The notes beneath the pieces were generated by a model that worked only from the letters and a program-made list of their open reading frames with translations, made no database searches and was not told where the DNA came from. Both the position numbers and the translations under genes were made by a program. Below are positions 52,359 to 62,150 of a stretch of DNA of 64,000 nt, in pieces. The stretch is from CAVTHW01 sp963734625 (GTDB taxonomy: Bacteria; Acidobacteriota; Terriglobia; Bryobacterales; Bryobacteraceae). The stretch lies in NCBI GenBank assembly GCA_963734625.1, contig CAVTHW010000004.1:62001-126000 (forward strand), written 5' to 3'. Numbering within the stretch: the first letter of the stretch is position 1; every line of letters starts with the position of its first letter.

Positions 52359-53597
52359 TTACGGCTCCCTCTTTCGCGGGCGCTTGCCAGGCAGGCTGGC
52401 GGGGTTCTCCTGGACGCGCTCGCGGAAGGCGCCTTTCAGCCCCGCCGCCAACGAAACAGCCGATTCGCCATAGCGGTCGCGAAGTTTGTCCGCTGCCGCC
52501 AGCGCCTTGTGCCAGCGCTGACCCTCGTCGGGATAAGGCAGAGTGGCCTGACCCGCCGCGGCTTCCAGACTGGAGGCCTGAACGCCCAGCAGCCGCACCG
52601 GCTTGCCGTTCCAATTCTTCTGGAAAAGGAATCGCGCTTCCGCGTGCAATGCCGTATCGAGCGACGTGGGAGCCTTGAGCGTTCGGGCGCGGGTGATGGT
52701 CGAGAAGTCCTTGTAGCGCAGCTTGAGCTGAACGGTGCGCGCCTCCAGTTCGTGCTCCCGCAATCGCCGCCCCACCATCTCGGCGAGTTTAGCCAGGGTG
52801 GCGTCCAGCCGCGCGCGGTCCGTGGTGTCGTCGTCGAAGGTGTGTTCGTGACTTATGGACTTTGGCACGTCGTCTTCGCCAATCGCGCCCTCGAACCAGG
52901 CCCCCGCGTCCTCGCCCCGCGCTTTTCCCGCCAGCGCCGGCCCCCACTTCCCGAAGCGCTCCGTCAGGAAAGCCGCATCGAGTCTCGCCAGGTCCCCGAT
53001 TTTGCGGATGCCCAGCGCGTTCAAGTTCCTCTCGGTGACCTCGCCTACGCCCGGCATCTTGCGCACGTCGAGCGGCGCCAGCCAGCGCGCTTCGCAGCCC
53101 GGCAGCACGAAAAACACGCCGTTGGGTTTGGCCTGGTCGGAGGCCACTTTGGCGACCATGCGCGAGGCGGCGACACCTATCGAACAGTTCAATCCGGTCC
53201 CCCGCTTCACCGCCGCGTGAAGTTTATGCGCCGCCTCGAGCGGCGGGCCGTGCAGGCGTTCCGTGCCGGTCATGTCCAGGTAGGCCTCATCGATCGAGGC
53301 CATCTCCACCAGCGGAGTGAAGCTCTCGAAGACCGTGCGGACCTTGTCGGAGCACTCGCGGTAACGCTCGGGGTGGCCGTCCAGAAAGATCGCTTGCGGG
53401 CAGAGCTTGTAAGCGGATCGCAGGGGGAGCGCCGAATGCACCCCGAACTTCCGCGCCGCGTAAGAAGCCGCCGACACCACGCCGCGCTGGCCGGGCTGCC
53501 CGCCCACTACCACCGGCTTGCCCTTCAGCGACGGATCGAACAGTTCTTCCACGGACACGAAGAAGGCGTCCATGTCGACGTGAAAGACGGTGCGCAC
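52359..53597 (-). CDS. dinB: DNA polymerase IV (DinB)
   Basis: 412-aa Y-family translesion polymerase. Catalytic acids are in VFHVDMDAFFVSVEELFDPS and MASIDEAYLDMTGTERLHG; the helix-hairpin-helix is at VRKMPGVGEVTERNLNALGI; the little-finger domain follows with HEHTFDDDT. It copies past damaged bases with low fidelity. The C-terminus ends in a basic tail (LPGKRPRKREP) rather than a recognisable beta-clamp motif. Convergent with the zinc-ribbon gene. Confidence 0.95.
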   Translation of the reverse strand: MRTVFHVDMDAFFVSVEELFDPSLKGKPVVVGGQPGQRGVVSAASYAARKFGVHSALPLRSAYKLCPQAIFLDGHPERYRECSDKVRTVFESFTPLVEMASIDEAYLDMTGTERLHGPPLEAAHKLHAAVKRGTGLNCSIGVAASRMVAKVASDQAKPNGVFFVLPGCEARWLAPLDVRKMPGVGEVTERNLNALGIRKIGDLARLDAAFLTERFGKWGPALAGKARGEDAGAWFEGAIGEDDVPKSISHEHTFDDDTTDRARLDATLAKLAEMVGRRLREHELEARTVQLKLRYKDFSTITRARTLKAPTSLDTALHAEARFLFQKNWNGKPVRLLGVQASSLEAAAGQATLPYPDEGQRWHKALAAADKLRDRYGESAVSLAAGLKGAFRERVQENPASLPGKRPRKREP

Positions 53598-53673
53598 GCT
53601 CTATGTTAGCTCCTGGACGAGAGAGGCGAGAGCAGTTGGCGCCAAACGGAGTCGGGCTATTACGTTAGGGTTA

Positions 53674-54021
53674 ATGGACGATCTTGAGAAAGTTCTGCCA
53701 AGCCCGGTCACGAATGCAGCCATTCGCTCGGGTCAGAAATTGGTCATTCCTTTCGAAGAGACGAAATGCGCAATTCGTGTCGCTAGTGAGCGCCTGACCG
53801 CCATACTTGGGGTAGAGGTCTTCCGCGTTCTACGCAGCGGCCTTGGCGTCCAGTTGTACAGCGGTTACGATTTCAGTTTTGCAGGAGACTGGCCGGATTA
53901 CGTACGTCTCAACAATGCGGCCGCGCTTGCTATCATTGGCAACAACAGGATCGACGAGGGCTACCGCTACATCTTGACGGCAACCTCCGAGGAGGAATTC
54001 AATCGACTTCCGGCTCGTTGA
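53674..54021 (+). CDS. Protein of unknown function, 115 aa
   Basis: Starts MDDLEKVLPSPVTNAAIRSG; the body reads KLVIPFEETKCAIRVASERL, then GYDFSFAGDWPDYVRLNNAA and ends EEEFNRLPAR. It looks like a compact soluble alpha/beta protein. Composition is lower in GC than the surroundings. The start at 53674 is an ATG without strong ribosome site; in-frame codons back to 53590 overlap the dinB start region. No family is recognised. Confidence 0.55.
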   Translation: MDDLEKVLPSPVTNAAIRSGQKLVIPFEETKCAIRVASERLTAILGVEVFRVLRSGLGVQLYSGYDFSFAGDWPDYVRLNNAAALAIIGNNRIDEGYRYILTATSEEEFNRLPAR

Positions 54022-54096
54022 TTGTTGCGACTGAACGGTGACTTCGTGGCGGGTCTGTTGATCGGCGGCAAGATCAAAAGCCGCCCAAGACAGTTC

Positions 54097-54924
54097 TCAC
54101 GCGAGTCTCGCGGACAGAACGCGCGGGATGCCGGCCAGATCGGGCACTATCCGCACCTCGCGCCAACGCGATCCGAGCATGCCGCGGACGGCCTCGCTGG
54201 TCTTGAAGCCCAGTTCCACGACCAGCGCGCCGCCGGGCCGCAGTACACGCTCACTTTCGACGACCAGCCGCTCGTATATTTCCAGACCGGTCGGGCCGGC
54301 GAACAGGGCGACGTGCGGCTCAAAGTCGCGCACTTCCTTTTGCAGGCCTTGCATGTCCGATAGCGGCACGTAAGGTGGATTGGATACAACCAGGTCCACG
54401 CCCGCCGGGGCGATGGCGGAAACCAGGTCGCAGGCGACGAAATGCACCTGGGCGCCCAACTTCTTCGCGTTGCGCCGCGCGACCCTCAGCGCGGGGAGCG
54501 AGACGTCGGTAGCGCAGACCGCGGCCTGCATTTCCAGGTTCAGGGTCACGGCGATCGCGCCGGAACCACACCCCACATCCACCACGCGATGCGCATCGCG
54601 AGCCACCTCCAGCGCGGTCTCGACGACGTGCTCGGTTTCGGGACGGGGAATCAGCACGTCGGCGTCCACGAAGAACTCGCGCCCATAGAATTCCTGCTGG
54701 CGGGTGATGTATTGGGTGGGTTTCCCCTGGACGCGCTGGTCGAGGCAGCCCTCGTAGCGCACGCGGACCAGATCGGTCAGTTCCTCTTCGGGATGGGCGT
54801 AGAGGTAAGCCCGCTCGCGGCCCAGCGCATAACCCAGCAGCACTTCGGCGGTGAGCCGGGCAACCGGAACGCCGGCTTCCTCAAGTAGCCCGCAGCCCTG
54901 CTGGAGAGCGGTTTGAACCTTCAT
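54097..54924 (-). CDS. prmC: Release factor glutamine methyltransferase PrmC
   Basis: 275-aa N5-glutamine methyltransferase that modifies the GGQ glutamine of release factors. The SAM motif [15 protein letters not shown] and the signature [13 protein letters not shown] (NPPY) are present; the N-terminal helical domain has [20 protein letters not shown]. The gene overlaps prfA by 44 bases, translation-coupled with its substrate gene, which is the common order prfA-prmC. Confidence 0.95.
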   Translation of the reverse strand: MKVQTALQQGCGLLEEAGVPVARLTAEVLLGYALGRERAYLYAHPEEELTDLVRVRYEGCLDQRVQGKPTQYITRQQEFYGREFFVDADVLIPRPETEHVVETALEVARDAHRVVDVGCGSGAIAVTLNLEMQAAVCATDVSLPALRVARRNAKKLGAQVHFVACDLVSAIAPAGVDLVVSNPPYVPLSDMQGLQKEVRDFEPHVALFAGPTGLEIYERLVVESERVLRPGGALVVELGFKTSEAVRGMLGSRWREVRIVPDLAGIPRVLSARLA

Positions 54925-56008
54925 CGGCCGGCTCCGCCTTGGTGGGTTGATTCATCTTCTCGGTCTGGTAATGAGTGGTCAGCGCGTCGACGATCTGGTC
55001 CAGGCGCCCTTCCATGATCATATCGAGCTGGTGCAGCGTCAAGCCGATGCGATGGTCGGTGAGGCGATTCTGCGGGAAGTTGTAGGTGCGAATCTTCTCG
55101 CTGCGGTCGCCGCTGCCGACCATGCTGCGGCGCTCAGCGCCGATCGAAGAGCGCTGCTTCTCCAACTCCAGCTCGTAGAGCCGGGAACGCAGCACGCGCA
55201 GCGCCTTGGCCCGGTTCTTGATCTGCGACTTCTCGTCCTGGCAGGAGACCACCAGATTGGTGGGCAGGTGGGTGATCCGCACCGCGGAGTAAGTCGTATT
55301 GACCGACTGGCCGCCGGGGCCGGAGGAACAGAACGTATCGATACGGATGTCCTTGGCGTCGATCTGGACCTCGACTTCGTCGGCCTCGGGAAGCACGGCC
55401 ACGGTGATGGCCGAGGTATGCACGCGGCCCTGCTGCTCGGTGACCGGCACGCGCTGCACGCGGTGGACGCCGCTTTCGTACTTGAGCTTAGCGTAGACCT
55501 TCTGGCCGCTGATCAGCGCTATCACTTCCTTGGACCCGCCGATGGACGACTCGCTCACCGAGCTGATTTCCACCTTCCAGCCTTGGGTCTCGGCGTAGCG
55601 CGAATACATGCGGAAGATCTCGGCCGCGAACAGCGAAGCTTCGTCGCCGCCGGTGCCCGCGCGGATCTCGAGCACGACGTTCTTTTCGTCGTTGGGATCC
55701 CTGGGCAGCAGGAGGATCTTCAGCTCGCTCTCCATGCGCTCCAGCTCCGGCTCGAGGCGCGCCAGTTCCTCGGCCGCCATGTGGCGCAGTTCCGGGTCGG
55801 CGTCCTCGGCCATTTCGCGCGCTTCGGCCGCATGGCCGTTGAGCAGCTTCCATCCTCGGTACCGGGCTACGATGTCGGCCAGCTCGCTGTGCGCCTTGGC
55901 GGTCTTGCGGTACCGGTCGGAATCGCTTATGACCTCGGGGTCGGCCATCTGCGCGTTGAGGGCCTCGAACCGGGCTTCGATCTCGTCCAGCTTGGGTTGG
56001 TATTGCAT
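54881..56008 (-). CDS. prfA: Peptide chain release factor 1
   Basis: 375-aa class I release factor recognising UAA and UAG. The peptidyl-tRNA hydrolysis motif is in [20 protein letters not shown], and the codon-recognition tripeptide region reads [14 protein letters not shown]. Domain 1 begins [20 protein letters not shown]. The C-terminus extends about 15 residues beyond the usual end ([15 protein letters not shown]...), overlapping the prmC start; this extension may be dispensable. Part of a DUF1385-prfA-prmC operon. Confidence 0.96.
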   Translation of the reverse strand: MQYQPKLDEIEARFEALNAQMADPEVISDSDRYRKTAKAHSELADIVARYRGWKLLNGHAAEAREMAEDADPELRHMAAEELARLEPELERMESELKILLLPRDPNDEKNVVLEIRAGTGGDEASLFAAEIFRMYSRYAETQGWKVEISSVSESSIGGSKEVIALISGQKVYAKLKYESGVHRVQRVPVTEQQGRVHTSAITVAVLPEADEVEVQIDAKDIRIDTFCSSGPGGQSVNTTYSAVRITHLPTNLVVSCQDEKSQIKNRAKALRVLRSRLYELELEKQRSSIGAERRSMVGSGDRSEKIRTYNFPQNRLTDHRIGLTLHQLDMIMEGRLDQIVDALTTHYQTEKMNQPTKAEPADEGSNRSPAGLRAT

Positions 56009-56018
56009 CGGGAAAAAG

Positions 56019-56996
56019 TCAGGCTACCACGAGTTCGCCGCCCTGCGCCCTTTCCAACTCCATGGCGCCTTCCAGGGCGTGGATGGCCACCGCCAACTGG
56101 TCGTCGGCGGGCGGCTGGGTCGTGATGCGTTGGAGCCAAAGGCCGGGCGTGGAGAGGAAAGCCAGCAGCGAGCCGCGGTGCTTGGCGGCGTATCGGATCA
56201 GCTCGTAACTGACGCCGGAAATCAAAGGCAGCAGGGCGATGCGCCACAGAAACTTGGCCACAAAACCGTCGAAGGGGATAAGCGCGTACACGCCGATGGC
56301 AATCACCATCACCACCAGCATGAAACTGGTGCCGCAGCGCGGGTGAAAAGTGGTGAAGGTTCGGGCGTTCTCCACCGAAAGCGGCTTCCCGGATTCGTAG
56401 TTGAACACCACTTTGTGTTCGGCGCCGTGATACTCGAAGACGCGGCGGATGTCCTTCCAGCGCGAGATTCCGTAGAGAAAGGCGATGAAGATAAGGATCC
56501 GGATGACGCCGTCGGTGAGGTTGAAAGCGATGCGCGCCTGCAAGGCCGGGTAGATCCTTCCGAGCAGCGTGGCCAGGTATAGCGGGACGAACTTGTAAAG
56601 GAAAATGAAAAAGGCGAGCGAGAGAATCAGGTTCACCGCCATCACGGTGGGCGAGATCTGCGGCGCCGGCTTCCCGGCACCCTCCTCGTCCAGTGACGTA
56701 TTGGAGGAAAACATCAAGGCCTTAATGCCGAGATACATCGCCTGTCCCAGCGTGCCTACTCCGCGAAAAACGGGGACCTTAAAAATCGGGTACTTGTCCC
56801 CGACCCGAGAAACGGGCATCTGATCGGTGACGATTTCCCCGTTCGTCCGCCGCACGGCGACACAGTAGCTGTGGGGCGCGCGCATCATGACGCCCTCGAC
56901 GACCGCCTGCCCGCCAACGAGAGTCTCCTCATTGCTTTCGAGCAACGGTAACAACTGGATACGCGCAGCCAAGCGCAGAAAACGCCGGATGGACAA
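56019..56996 (-). CDS. DUF1385 membrane protein
   Basis: 325 aa. [20 protein letters not shown] is the DUF1385 signature; several helices follow ([40 protein letters not shown]). Between them are [16 protein letters not shown] and HPRCGTSF, a conserved His/Cys region. The family (YqhQ-like) has no established activity. Its gene sits 10 bases upstream of prfA on the same strand, a frequent gene order, so it is co-transcribed. Confidence 0.9.
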   Translation of the reverse strand: MSIRRFLRLAARIQLLPLLESNEETLVGGQAVVEGVMMRAPHSYCVAVRRTNGEIVTDQMPVSRVGDKYPIFKVPVFRGVGTLGQAMYLGIKALMFSSNTSLDEEGAGKPAPQISPTVMAVNLILSLAFFIFLYKFVPLYLATLLGRIYPALQARIAFNLTDGVIRILIFIAFLYGISRWKDIRRVFEYHGAEHKVVFNYESGKPLSVENARTFTTFHPRCGTSFMLVVMVIAIGVYALIPFDGFVAKFLWRIALLPLISGVSYELIRYAAKHRGSLLAFLSTPGLWLQRITTQPPADDQLAVAIHALEGAMELERAQGGELVVA

Positions 56997-57082
56997 GGGT
57001 GAGCCAGCTCCTATAGTCAGTATAGCGGAGCCCGCCCGCGCTCTGCCGGCTACCGGATTACACTATTTCCAGGGGTTCCCTA

Positions 57083-58180
57083 ATGGTGCTCAGAAACGCC
57101 GGCATGCTCAGCCTGAGTCTTGCGGCGCTGGCACTTTCTTGCGGCTGCGCGGCGCGATTACAGTATCGATTGACGCCCGAGGCGTTAACGCCTCCGGAGA
57201 TGAAGTCTCCGCCGCGAGTTCGGAACGTCGCCGGCCCGCGCTGGTCCAAGGGAGCTTGCGACATTTCGACAGGGCCCCTTCGGCTGACATGGCGCGGGCG
57301 GGACGCGGAGTTGCGGCTCGGGCTCCAGCCCTCGGACGAGCAGTTGAACGAGTTTCGCGACCGGATCACGGCGCTCGAAGGGAGCAACTGCCTCGCGGGC
57401 GACGGCGCGGGACGCGTGCTGGACGTCGTGGCGTCCTCTCTGACATTGCCATCCAGACGCATCTTCTACGCTCGCTATGGGAGGTATGAGAGGTCCGCCT
57501 CGCTGGATCTGGACACGAACTTCCGGCTGAAGGTCCTGAGCCCGCTGCTGGCTTCCGGGGTGACGGATCTGAGGGTGGACGCTACCATCCCGGACCAGCC
57601 CGGTGCGATCGAGGTCAAGATGAGCCCCGGTCTGGAGGGCTACGAGACGTCGTACTACGAACTGCAGCCAGCGCCCGGAGGCGGCGTCCGCCCGATCCTG
57701 ATCTCAGTCGAGCAAACCCGTGACGGCAAGACGGCGCCGGCGGCGAAACCGGCCGGATTCGCTCCGGAATTACCCGCGGGCGCGGGGCGCGTGCGGCTGC
57801 TATTCATGCGCTGCCGAGGCTGGCGAGATTCGAGACATCATGCTGCTATCCGGTCGAGCCACGCGCCATTGGAGGCGGCCGGTCGCCGGATCGAGGCGTC
57901 CGACGACACTCGGGCTGCCTGCCGGGCCGAGCAGGAAGCTTCTTGCGTTCCCGTGCCGCGCCTGTCGGCCGTCACGCCGGAGCTGCGCGTCTGGGTGCAA
58001 GGGAAGCCGGTCTACGTCACGGTGGGCGCAACACTCTTCAGTGCACTGCGCGGGGCGGTGGCCACCGGCCTGCGGGTCTCGCGGCCCTGGCACGGCAAGT
58101 TGATTCCCGTGACGTCGACGACGTCCCCCGAGGAGTTGCTGAAGCTGGTGCTGATCGGCGGGGAACGGATCGAGTGGTGA
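57083..58180 (+). CDS. Lipoprotein of unknown function
   Basis: 365 aa with a lipoprotein signal (MLSLSLAALALSCGCAAR, lipobox near LSCGC). The mature part has no motif I recognise; the C-terminal 60 residues (ELRVWVQGKPVYVTVGATLF, then VSRPWHGKLIPVTSTT) resemble polysaccharide-export or capsule-biosynthesis-type small beta domains only loosely. Two Cys-containing stretches in the middle (VRLLFMRCRGWRDSRHH and TRAACRAEQEASC) look degraded or frame-shifted, so an indel in the middle is possible. Confidence 0.55.
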   Translation: MVLRNAGMLSLSLAALALSCGCAARLQYRLTPEALTPPEMKSPPRVRNVAGPRWSKGACDISTGPLRLTWRGRDAELRLGLQPSDEQLNEFRDRITALEGSNCLAGDGAGRVLDVVASSLTLPSRRIFYARYGRYERSASLDLDTNFRLKVLSPLLASGVTDLRVDATIPDQPGAIEVKMSPGLEGYETSYYELQPAPGGGVRPILISVEQTRDGKTAPAAKPAGFAPELPAGAGRVRLLFMRCRGWRDSRHHAAIRSSHAPLEAAGRRIEASDDTRAACRAEQEASCVPVPRLSAVTPELRVWVQGKPVYVTVGATLFSALRGAVATGLRVSRPWHGKLIPVTSTTSPEELLKLVLIGGERIEW

Positions 58181-58204
58181 ACGGTAAAGCGCCGATCCGC
58201 GCCG

Positions 58205-58600
58205 CTACGGGAGGAGGACCTTCAGGTCTGTCGCGGCGAAATCGCCGCCTGTCGCGAGCACGGCCTCACGGCGGGATTCCGCGAGGGCATAGACCGCGCA
58301 ATCGCCGAAATTGAGCTGTGCAGGGTGGCCCAGTCCCTTTCCGTACCGTCCAAACGCGGCGACCGCCAGTCTTGCCTGGGGCTGGTCAAACGGGACGATT
58401 TCGCACCTCAATTCCTCGACCTGTTTGTAGAGCAGGGGGACGGCCGCTTCGCCGATCCGGACCCTAAGAACCATGCCGGCTTCAAGCAGCGAAACCGACG
58501 AAATCAAGCGGCTGGAGGCAGCCCCGATCAGGTCGAGCAGCGACCCCCGTCGGGCTTCCCCCAGTGCGATCGCGATGAGCACCGAAGTGTCAATCACCAT
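58205..58600 (-). CDS. VapC-type PIN-domain ribonuclease toxin
   Basis: 131-aa PIN domain with all four acidic residues: D4 in MVIDTSVLIAIALGE, E40 in SVSLLEAGMVL, D100 in LNFGDCAVYALAES and D120 in ATGGDFAATDL. Such toxins cleave tRNA or rRNA and are held by a VapB antitoxin encoded just upstream. The start ATG overlaps the stop of the antitoxin gene by one base, so translation is coupled. Confidence 0.9.
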   Translation of the reverse strand: MVIDTSVLIAIALGEARRGSLLDLIGAASSRLISSVSLLEAGMVLRVRIGEAAVPLLYKQVEELRCEIVPFDQPQARLAVAAFGRYGKGLGHPAQLNFGDCAVYALAESRREAVLATGGDFAATDLKVLLP

Positions 58601-58881
58601 CAGCGTGGGATCCCGAACTCGTCGTAACCCAGAATTTCCTCGGGGCTGCGGGCGTCGACGACCGGCAGAGCGGCGATTCTGTCCGTGAGTGCATCGATTC
58701 GCGCCCGGTCAAGGGACCGGGGTGTCTTCCGGAGCTTCTCCTCGAGGGCGGAGATCACCGCATCGCTGAGCGTCACGCCCAACCGTTTGCTGACTTGCTC
58801 GGCCAAACGGTGGGCGGCGGGATTCTTGACGTACAGCGTGCGCGCTTTCCCAGCCGACTTCCTGGTCTTCATCGTCTTCAT
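58600..58881 (-). CDS. VapB-type antitoxin (Rv0623-like)
   Basis: 93 aa. LYVKNPAAHRLAEQVSKRLG then VTLSDAVISALEEKLRKTPR is the Rv0623/PSK-type VapB DNA-binding domain; the C-terminus (VVDARSPEEILGYDEFGIPR) is the toxin-binding tail with the typical EILGYDE motif. The start is ATG 58881 (MKTMKTRKS); the frame continues upstream to 59085 but without a start context. A second ATG at 58872 is possible. Confidence 0.88.
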   Translation of the reverse strand: MKTMKTRKSAGKARTLYVKNPAAHRLAEQVSKRLGVTLSDAVISALEEKLRKTPRSLDRARIDALTDRIAALPVVDARSPEEILGYDEFGIPR

Positions 58882-58940
58882 TGTAGGGCAATCCCAAGGG
58901 ATATACCAGCATCCGGGTGGTGCGCCAGTTTTGTGTTGGT

Positions 58941-59078
58941 CTACTTGAGGCGAATCAAGCGGATTATGGACCAGAGCAGCGTCAGTAAGGAAATAGTAAA
59001 AGTGACGGGCCGGTACCACCTTGGGCTGCGGGGCAGGTTCAGATGCCTCTTGAAGTGGTCGCCCAGAAGCTCGAACAT
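58941..59078 (-). CDS. 45-aa small membrane protein
   Basis: A short minus-strand frame encodes FELLGDHFKRHLNLPRSPRW, then VTFTISLLTLLWSIIRLIRL and a terminal Lys: a charged amphipathic start, one membrane helix and a basic end. TATAAT lies at 59093-59088, about 10 bases before the ATG, so the message could be nearly leaderless; no -35 is obvious. It lies between the DUF1080 and VapB genes. No family is recognised. Confidence 0.4.
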   Translation of the reverse strand: MFELLGDHFKRHLNLPRSPRWYRPVTFTISLLTLLWSIIRLIRLK

Positions 59079-59106
59079 CGCGCAACGATTATAGCAGCGC
59101 CCGGGT

Positions 59107-59742
59107 CTAGCGCTTGGACAGGTCGCGGATGTAGATGTCCTTGAAGCGCATGTCGCCCAAGCCGCCCGAGTGCAACTGAAGCGAGATCGTTCCGTCGAAC
59201 GACTTCGGGGTCGGATCGGTGAAGTCGATGATCTTGACCCCGTTCAGGTGGGCGATCATGTGGTTGCCCTCCACGATCAGCAGCAAATCGTTCCAATCGG
59301 TGGGCTTGATCACGTACTCGTACTCGGGTGAAGGCCAGGCGATCCAGGCGCGGCCGTCGCCATAGAGGCCGCCGGTGTGGTGGTTGAGCGTGCGGTCAAT
59401 CTCAAACTGCATCCCTTGCGACAGGTCGACCGTGCCGGGCTTGAACCGGGAGTGAAAGAAAACGCCGCTGTTGCCGTCGGCCTCGCACTTGAAGCGCAGC
59501 GAGAGCCAGAAATCCTTGTAGTCCTTGGCGGTCATCAGGTAGCCGTACTCTTTGGTGACGCCCTGTCCGTGTATGACGCCGTCTTCGACGTCCCATTTCT
59601 CGTTGCCCACCTTGACCCACCCGGTCAGGTCCTTGCCGTTGAACAGGGAGACCCACTGCTCGTTGGGCAGAGGCTCGCGACCCCTCGGGGTTTGGGCCAG
59701 GAGCAGAACCGGGAAAACGATCGCAAAAATTAGCGTGCGCAT
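59107..59742 (-). CDS. Secreted DUF1080 (3-keto-disaccharide hydrolase-like) protein
   Basis: 211 aa with a signal peptide (RTLIFAIVFPVLLLAQ). The mature chain starts NEQWVSLFNGKDLTGWVKVG, the DUF1080 opening, and continues with the concanavalin-like beta sandwich (NSGVFFHSRFKPGTVDLSQG, GGLYGDGRAWIAWPSPEYEY, GDMRFKDIYIRDL). Family members are linked to carbohydrate processing. It is divergent from the isomerase gene with 25 bases between the starts, and the three genes from here to 61941 form a sugar-catabolism neighbourhood. Confidence 0.92.
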   Translation of the reverse strand: MRTLIFAIVFPVLLLAQTPRGREPLPNEQWVSLFNGKDLTGWVKVGNEKWDVEDGVIHGQGVTKEYGYLMTAKDYKDFWLSLRFKCEADGNSGVFFHSRFKPGTVDLSQGMQFEIDRTLNHHTGGLYGDGRAWIAWPSPEYEYVIKPTDWNDLLLIVEGNHMIAHLNGVKIIDFTDPTPKSFDGTISLQLHSGGLGDMRFKDIYIRDLSKR

Positions 59743-59767
59743 TGGTGTTAAATATTATCATAAGCCA

Positions 59768-60601
59768 ATGGACTACACATTCCGGCATTCCATGTGCAAC
59801 GAGGCGTTCAAGGATTCGACGTTCGCCGAAACATGCAGGGCGATCCGCAAGGCCGGCTACACCGGGATCGAACTTGCGCCGTTCACGCTGGCGGAAGATC
59901 CTTCGCGGCTCACCGCCGGCGAACGCAAAGAGTTTCGGGACAAGATCGAGTCCGAGGGCCTGACTTTCGTGGGTTTGCACTGGCTGATGGTCGGACCCCA
60001 GGGGTTGCACGTCACCACGCCGGACGCCGCATTACGGGAGCGCAGTTGGGCGTACGTCGGGAGCCTGATCGACCTCTGCGCGGATTTGGGGCCGGAGGCG
60101 GTGATGGTCTTCGGCTCCCCCAACCAGCGGCGCACCACGGGCGGGCTGAGCCGCGAGGAAGCCACACGGCATTTCGCCGACGGATTCGCGTCGCTCGCGC
60201 CGCACGCCGCCGAGCGGGGGGTAACGGTTCTTCTGGAGGCGCTGCCCATCGGCCAGTGCGACGTGGTTCAGACGCTGGATGAGGCGGCCGGCATCGTAAA
60301 ACAAATTGGAAGCCCGCGCATACAAACGATGTTCGATGTGCACAACGCCGTCGACGAGATCGAGCCGCACGCCAGCCTGGTGGAACGGCACTTCGGCTGC
60401 ATCCGCCACGTTCACCTGAATGAATTGGATGGCCGCTACTGCGGAGCTGGGGATTACGATTTCAAGCCGGTTCTGGAGGTTCTGCGGAGGCGCCGCTACG
60501 CCGGCTGGCTGTCCCTGGAGGCCTTCGATTTCACGCCGGGCGCGGAAACGCTGGGCACCCGGTCGTTGCGCCATCTGGAGTCCGAAATCGGCCGGCTCTG
60601 A
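59768..60601 (+). CDS. Sugar phosphate isomerase/epimerase-like TIM barrel
   Basis: 277-aa AP-endonuclease-2-like barrel, similar to hydroxypyruvate isomerase and other cytoplasmic sugar isomerases. TFRHSMCNEAFKDSTFAETC opens it; GYTGIELAPFTLAEDP, VTVLLEALPIGQCDV (Glu ligand), IQTMFDVHNAVDEI (Asp, His) and IRHVHLNELDGRYCG (His, Glu) give the metal site. No signal peptide, unlike the paralogue at 19772. The ATG at 59768 is chosen because upstream frame overlaps the divergent gene. The sugar substrate is unknown. Confidence 0.9.
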   Translation: MDYTFRHSMCNEAFKDSTFAETCRAIRKAGYTGIELAPFTLAEDPSRLTAGERKEFRDKIESEGLTFVGLHWLMVGPQGLHVTTPDAALRERSWAYVGSLIDLCADLGPEAVMVFGSPNQRRTTGGLSREEATRHFADGFASLAPHAAERGVTVLLEALPIGQCDVVQTLDEAAGIVKQIGSPRIQTMFDVHNAVDEIEPHASLVERHFGCIRHVHLNELDGRYCGAGDYDFKPVLEVLRRRRYAGWLSLEAFDFTPGAETLGTRSLRHLESEIGRL

Positions 60602-60646
60602 CCGGCCACGAGTTGGAGTACACTAGTCATTTCGTTGGGAGGGCCT

Positions 60647-61941
<1,295 letters not shown>

Positions 61942-61988
61942 ACCGCTGCCTCCGACTGAGGGGTGCGCGACACAAACAGAATGTCCAC

Positions 61989-62095
61989 GTGGGGTCTGGC
62001 TTTCAGCCAGCCGCCGGCTTTTGAGTCGGCGTTTCTTCGGGCTGTCGCAAGACGCCGGGCCAAAGCCCGGCGGCAGCCAGAAATGGCTGCCCCAC
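61989..62095. repeat. Triple-hairpin repeat element enclosed by GTGGGG/CCCCAC
   Basis: Outer arms GTGGGG (61989-61994) and CCCCAC (62090-62095) enclose CTGGCT-ttc-AGCCAG (61996-62010), GCCGGGC-caaa-GCCCGGC (62054-62071) and CAGCCA-gaaa-TGGCTG (62074-62089). It fills the gap between two convergent genes and is likely a dispersed structured repeat of this genome. Confidence 0.7.
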
Positions 62096-62150
62096 AAGCT
62101 GCCTGCCGTTCCCAGTTTGGATAACGGCGAGTGCTCTCAACCAAGGGCTG

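Noticed and set aside
54881..54924. Frameshift at the prfA/prmC junction
   Set aside because: The 44-base overlap only adds a short C-terminal tail to release factor 1; both proteins are otherwise complete.
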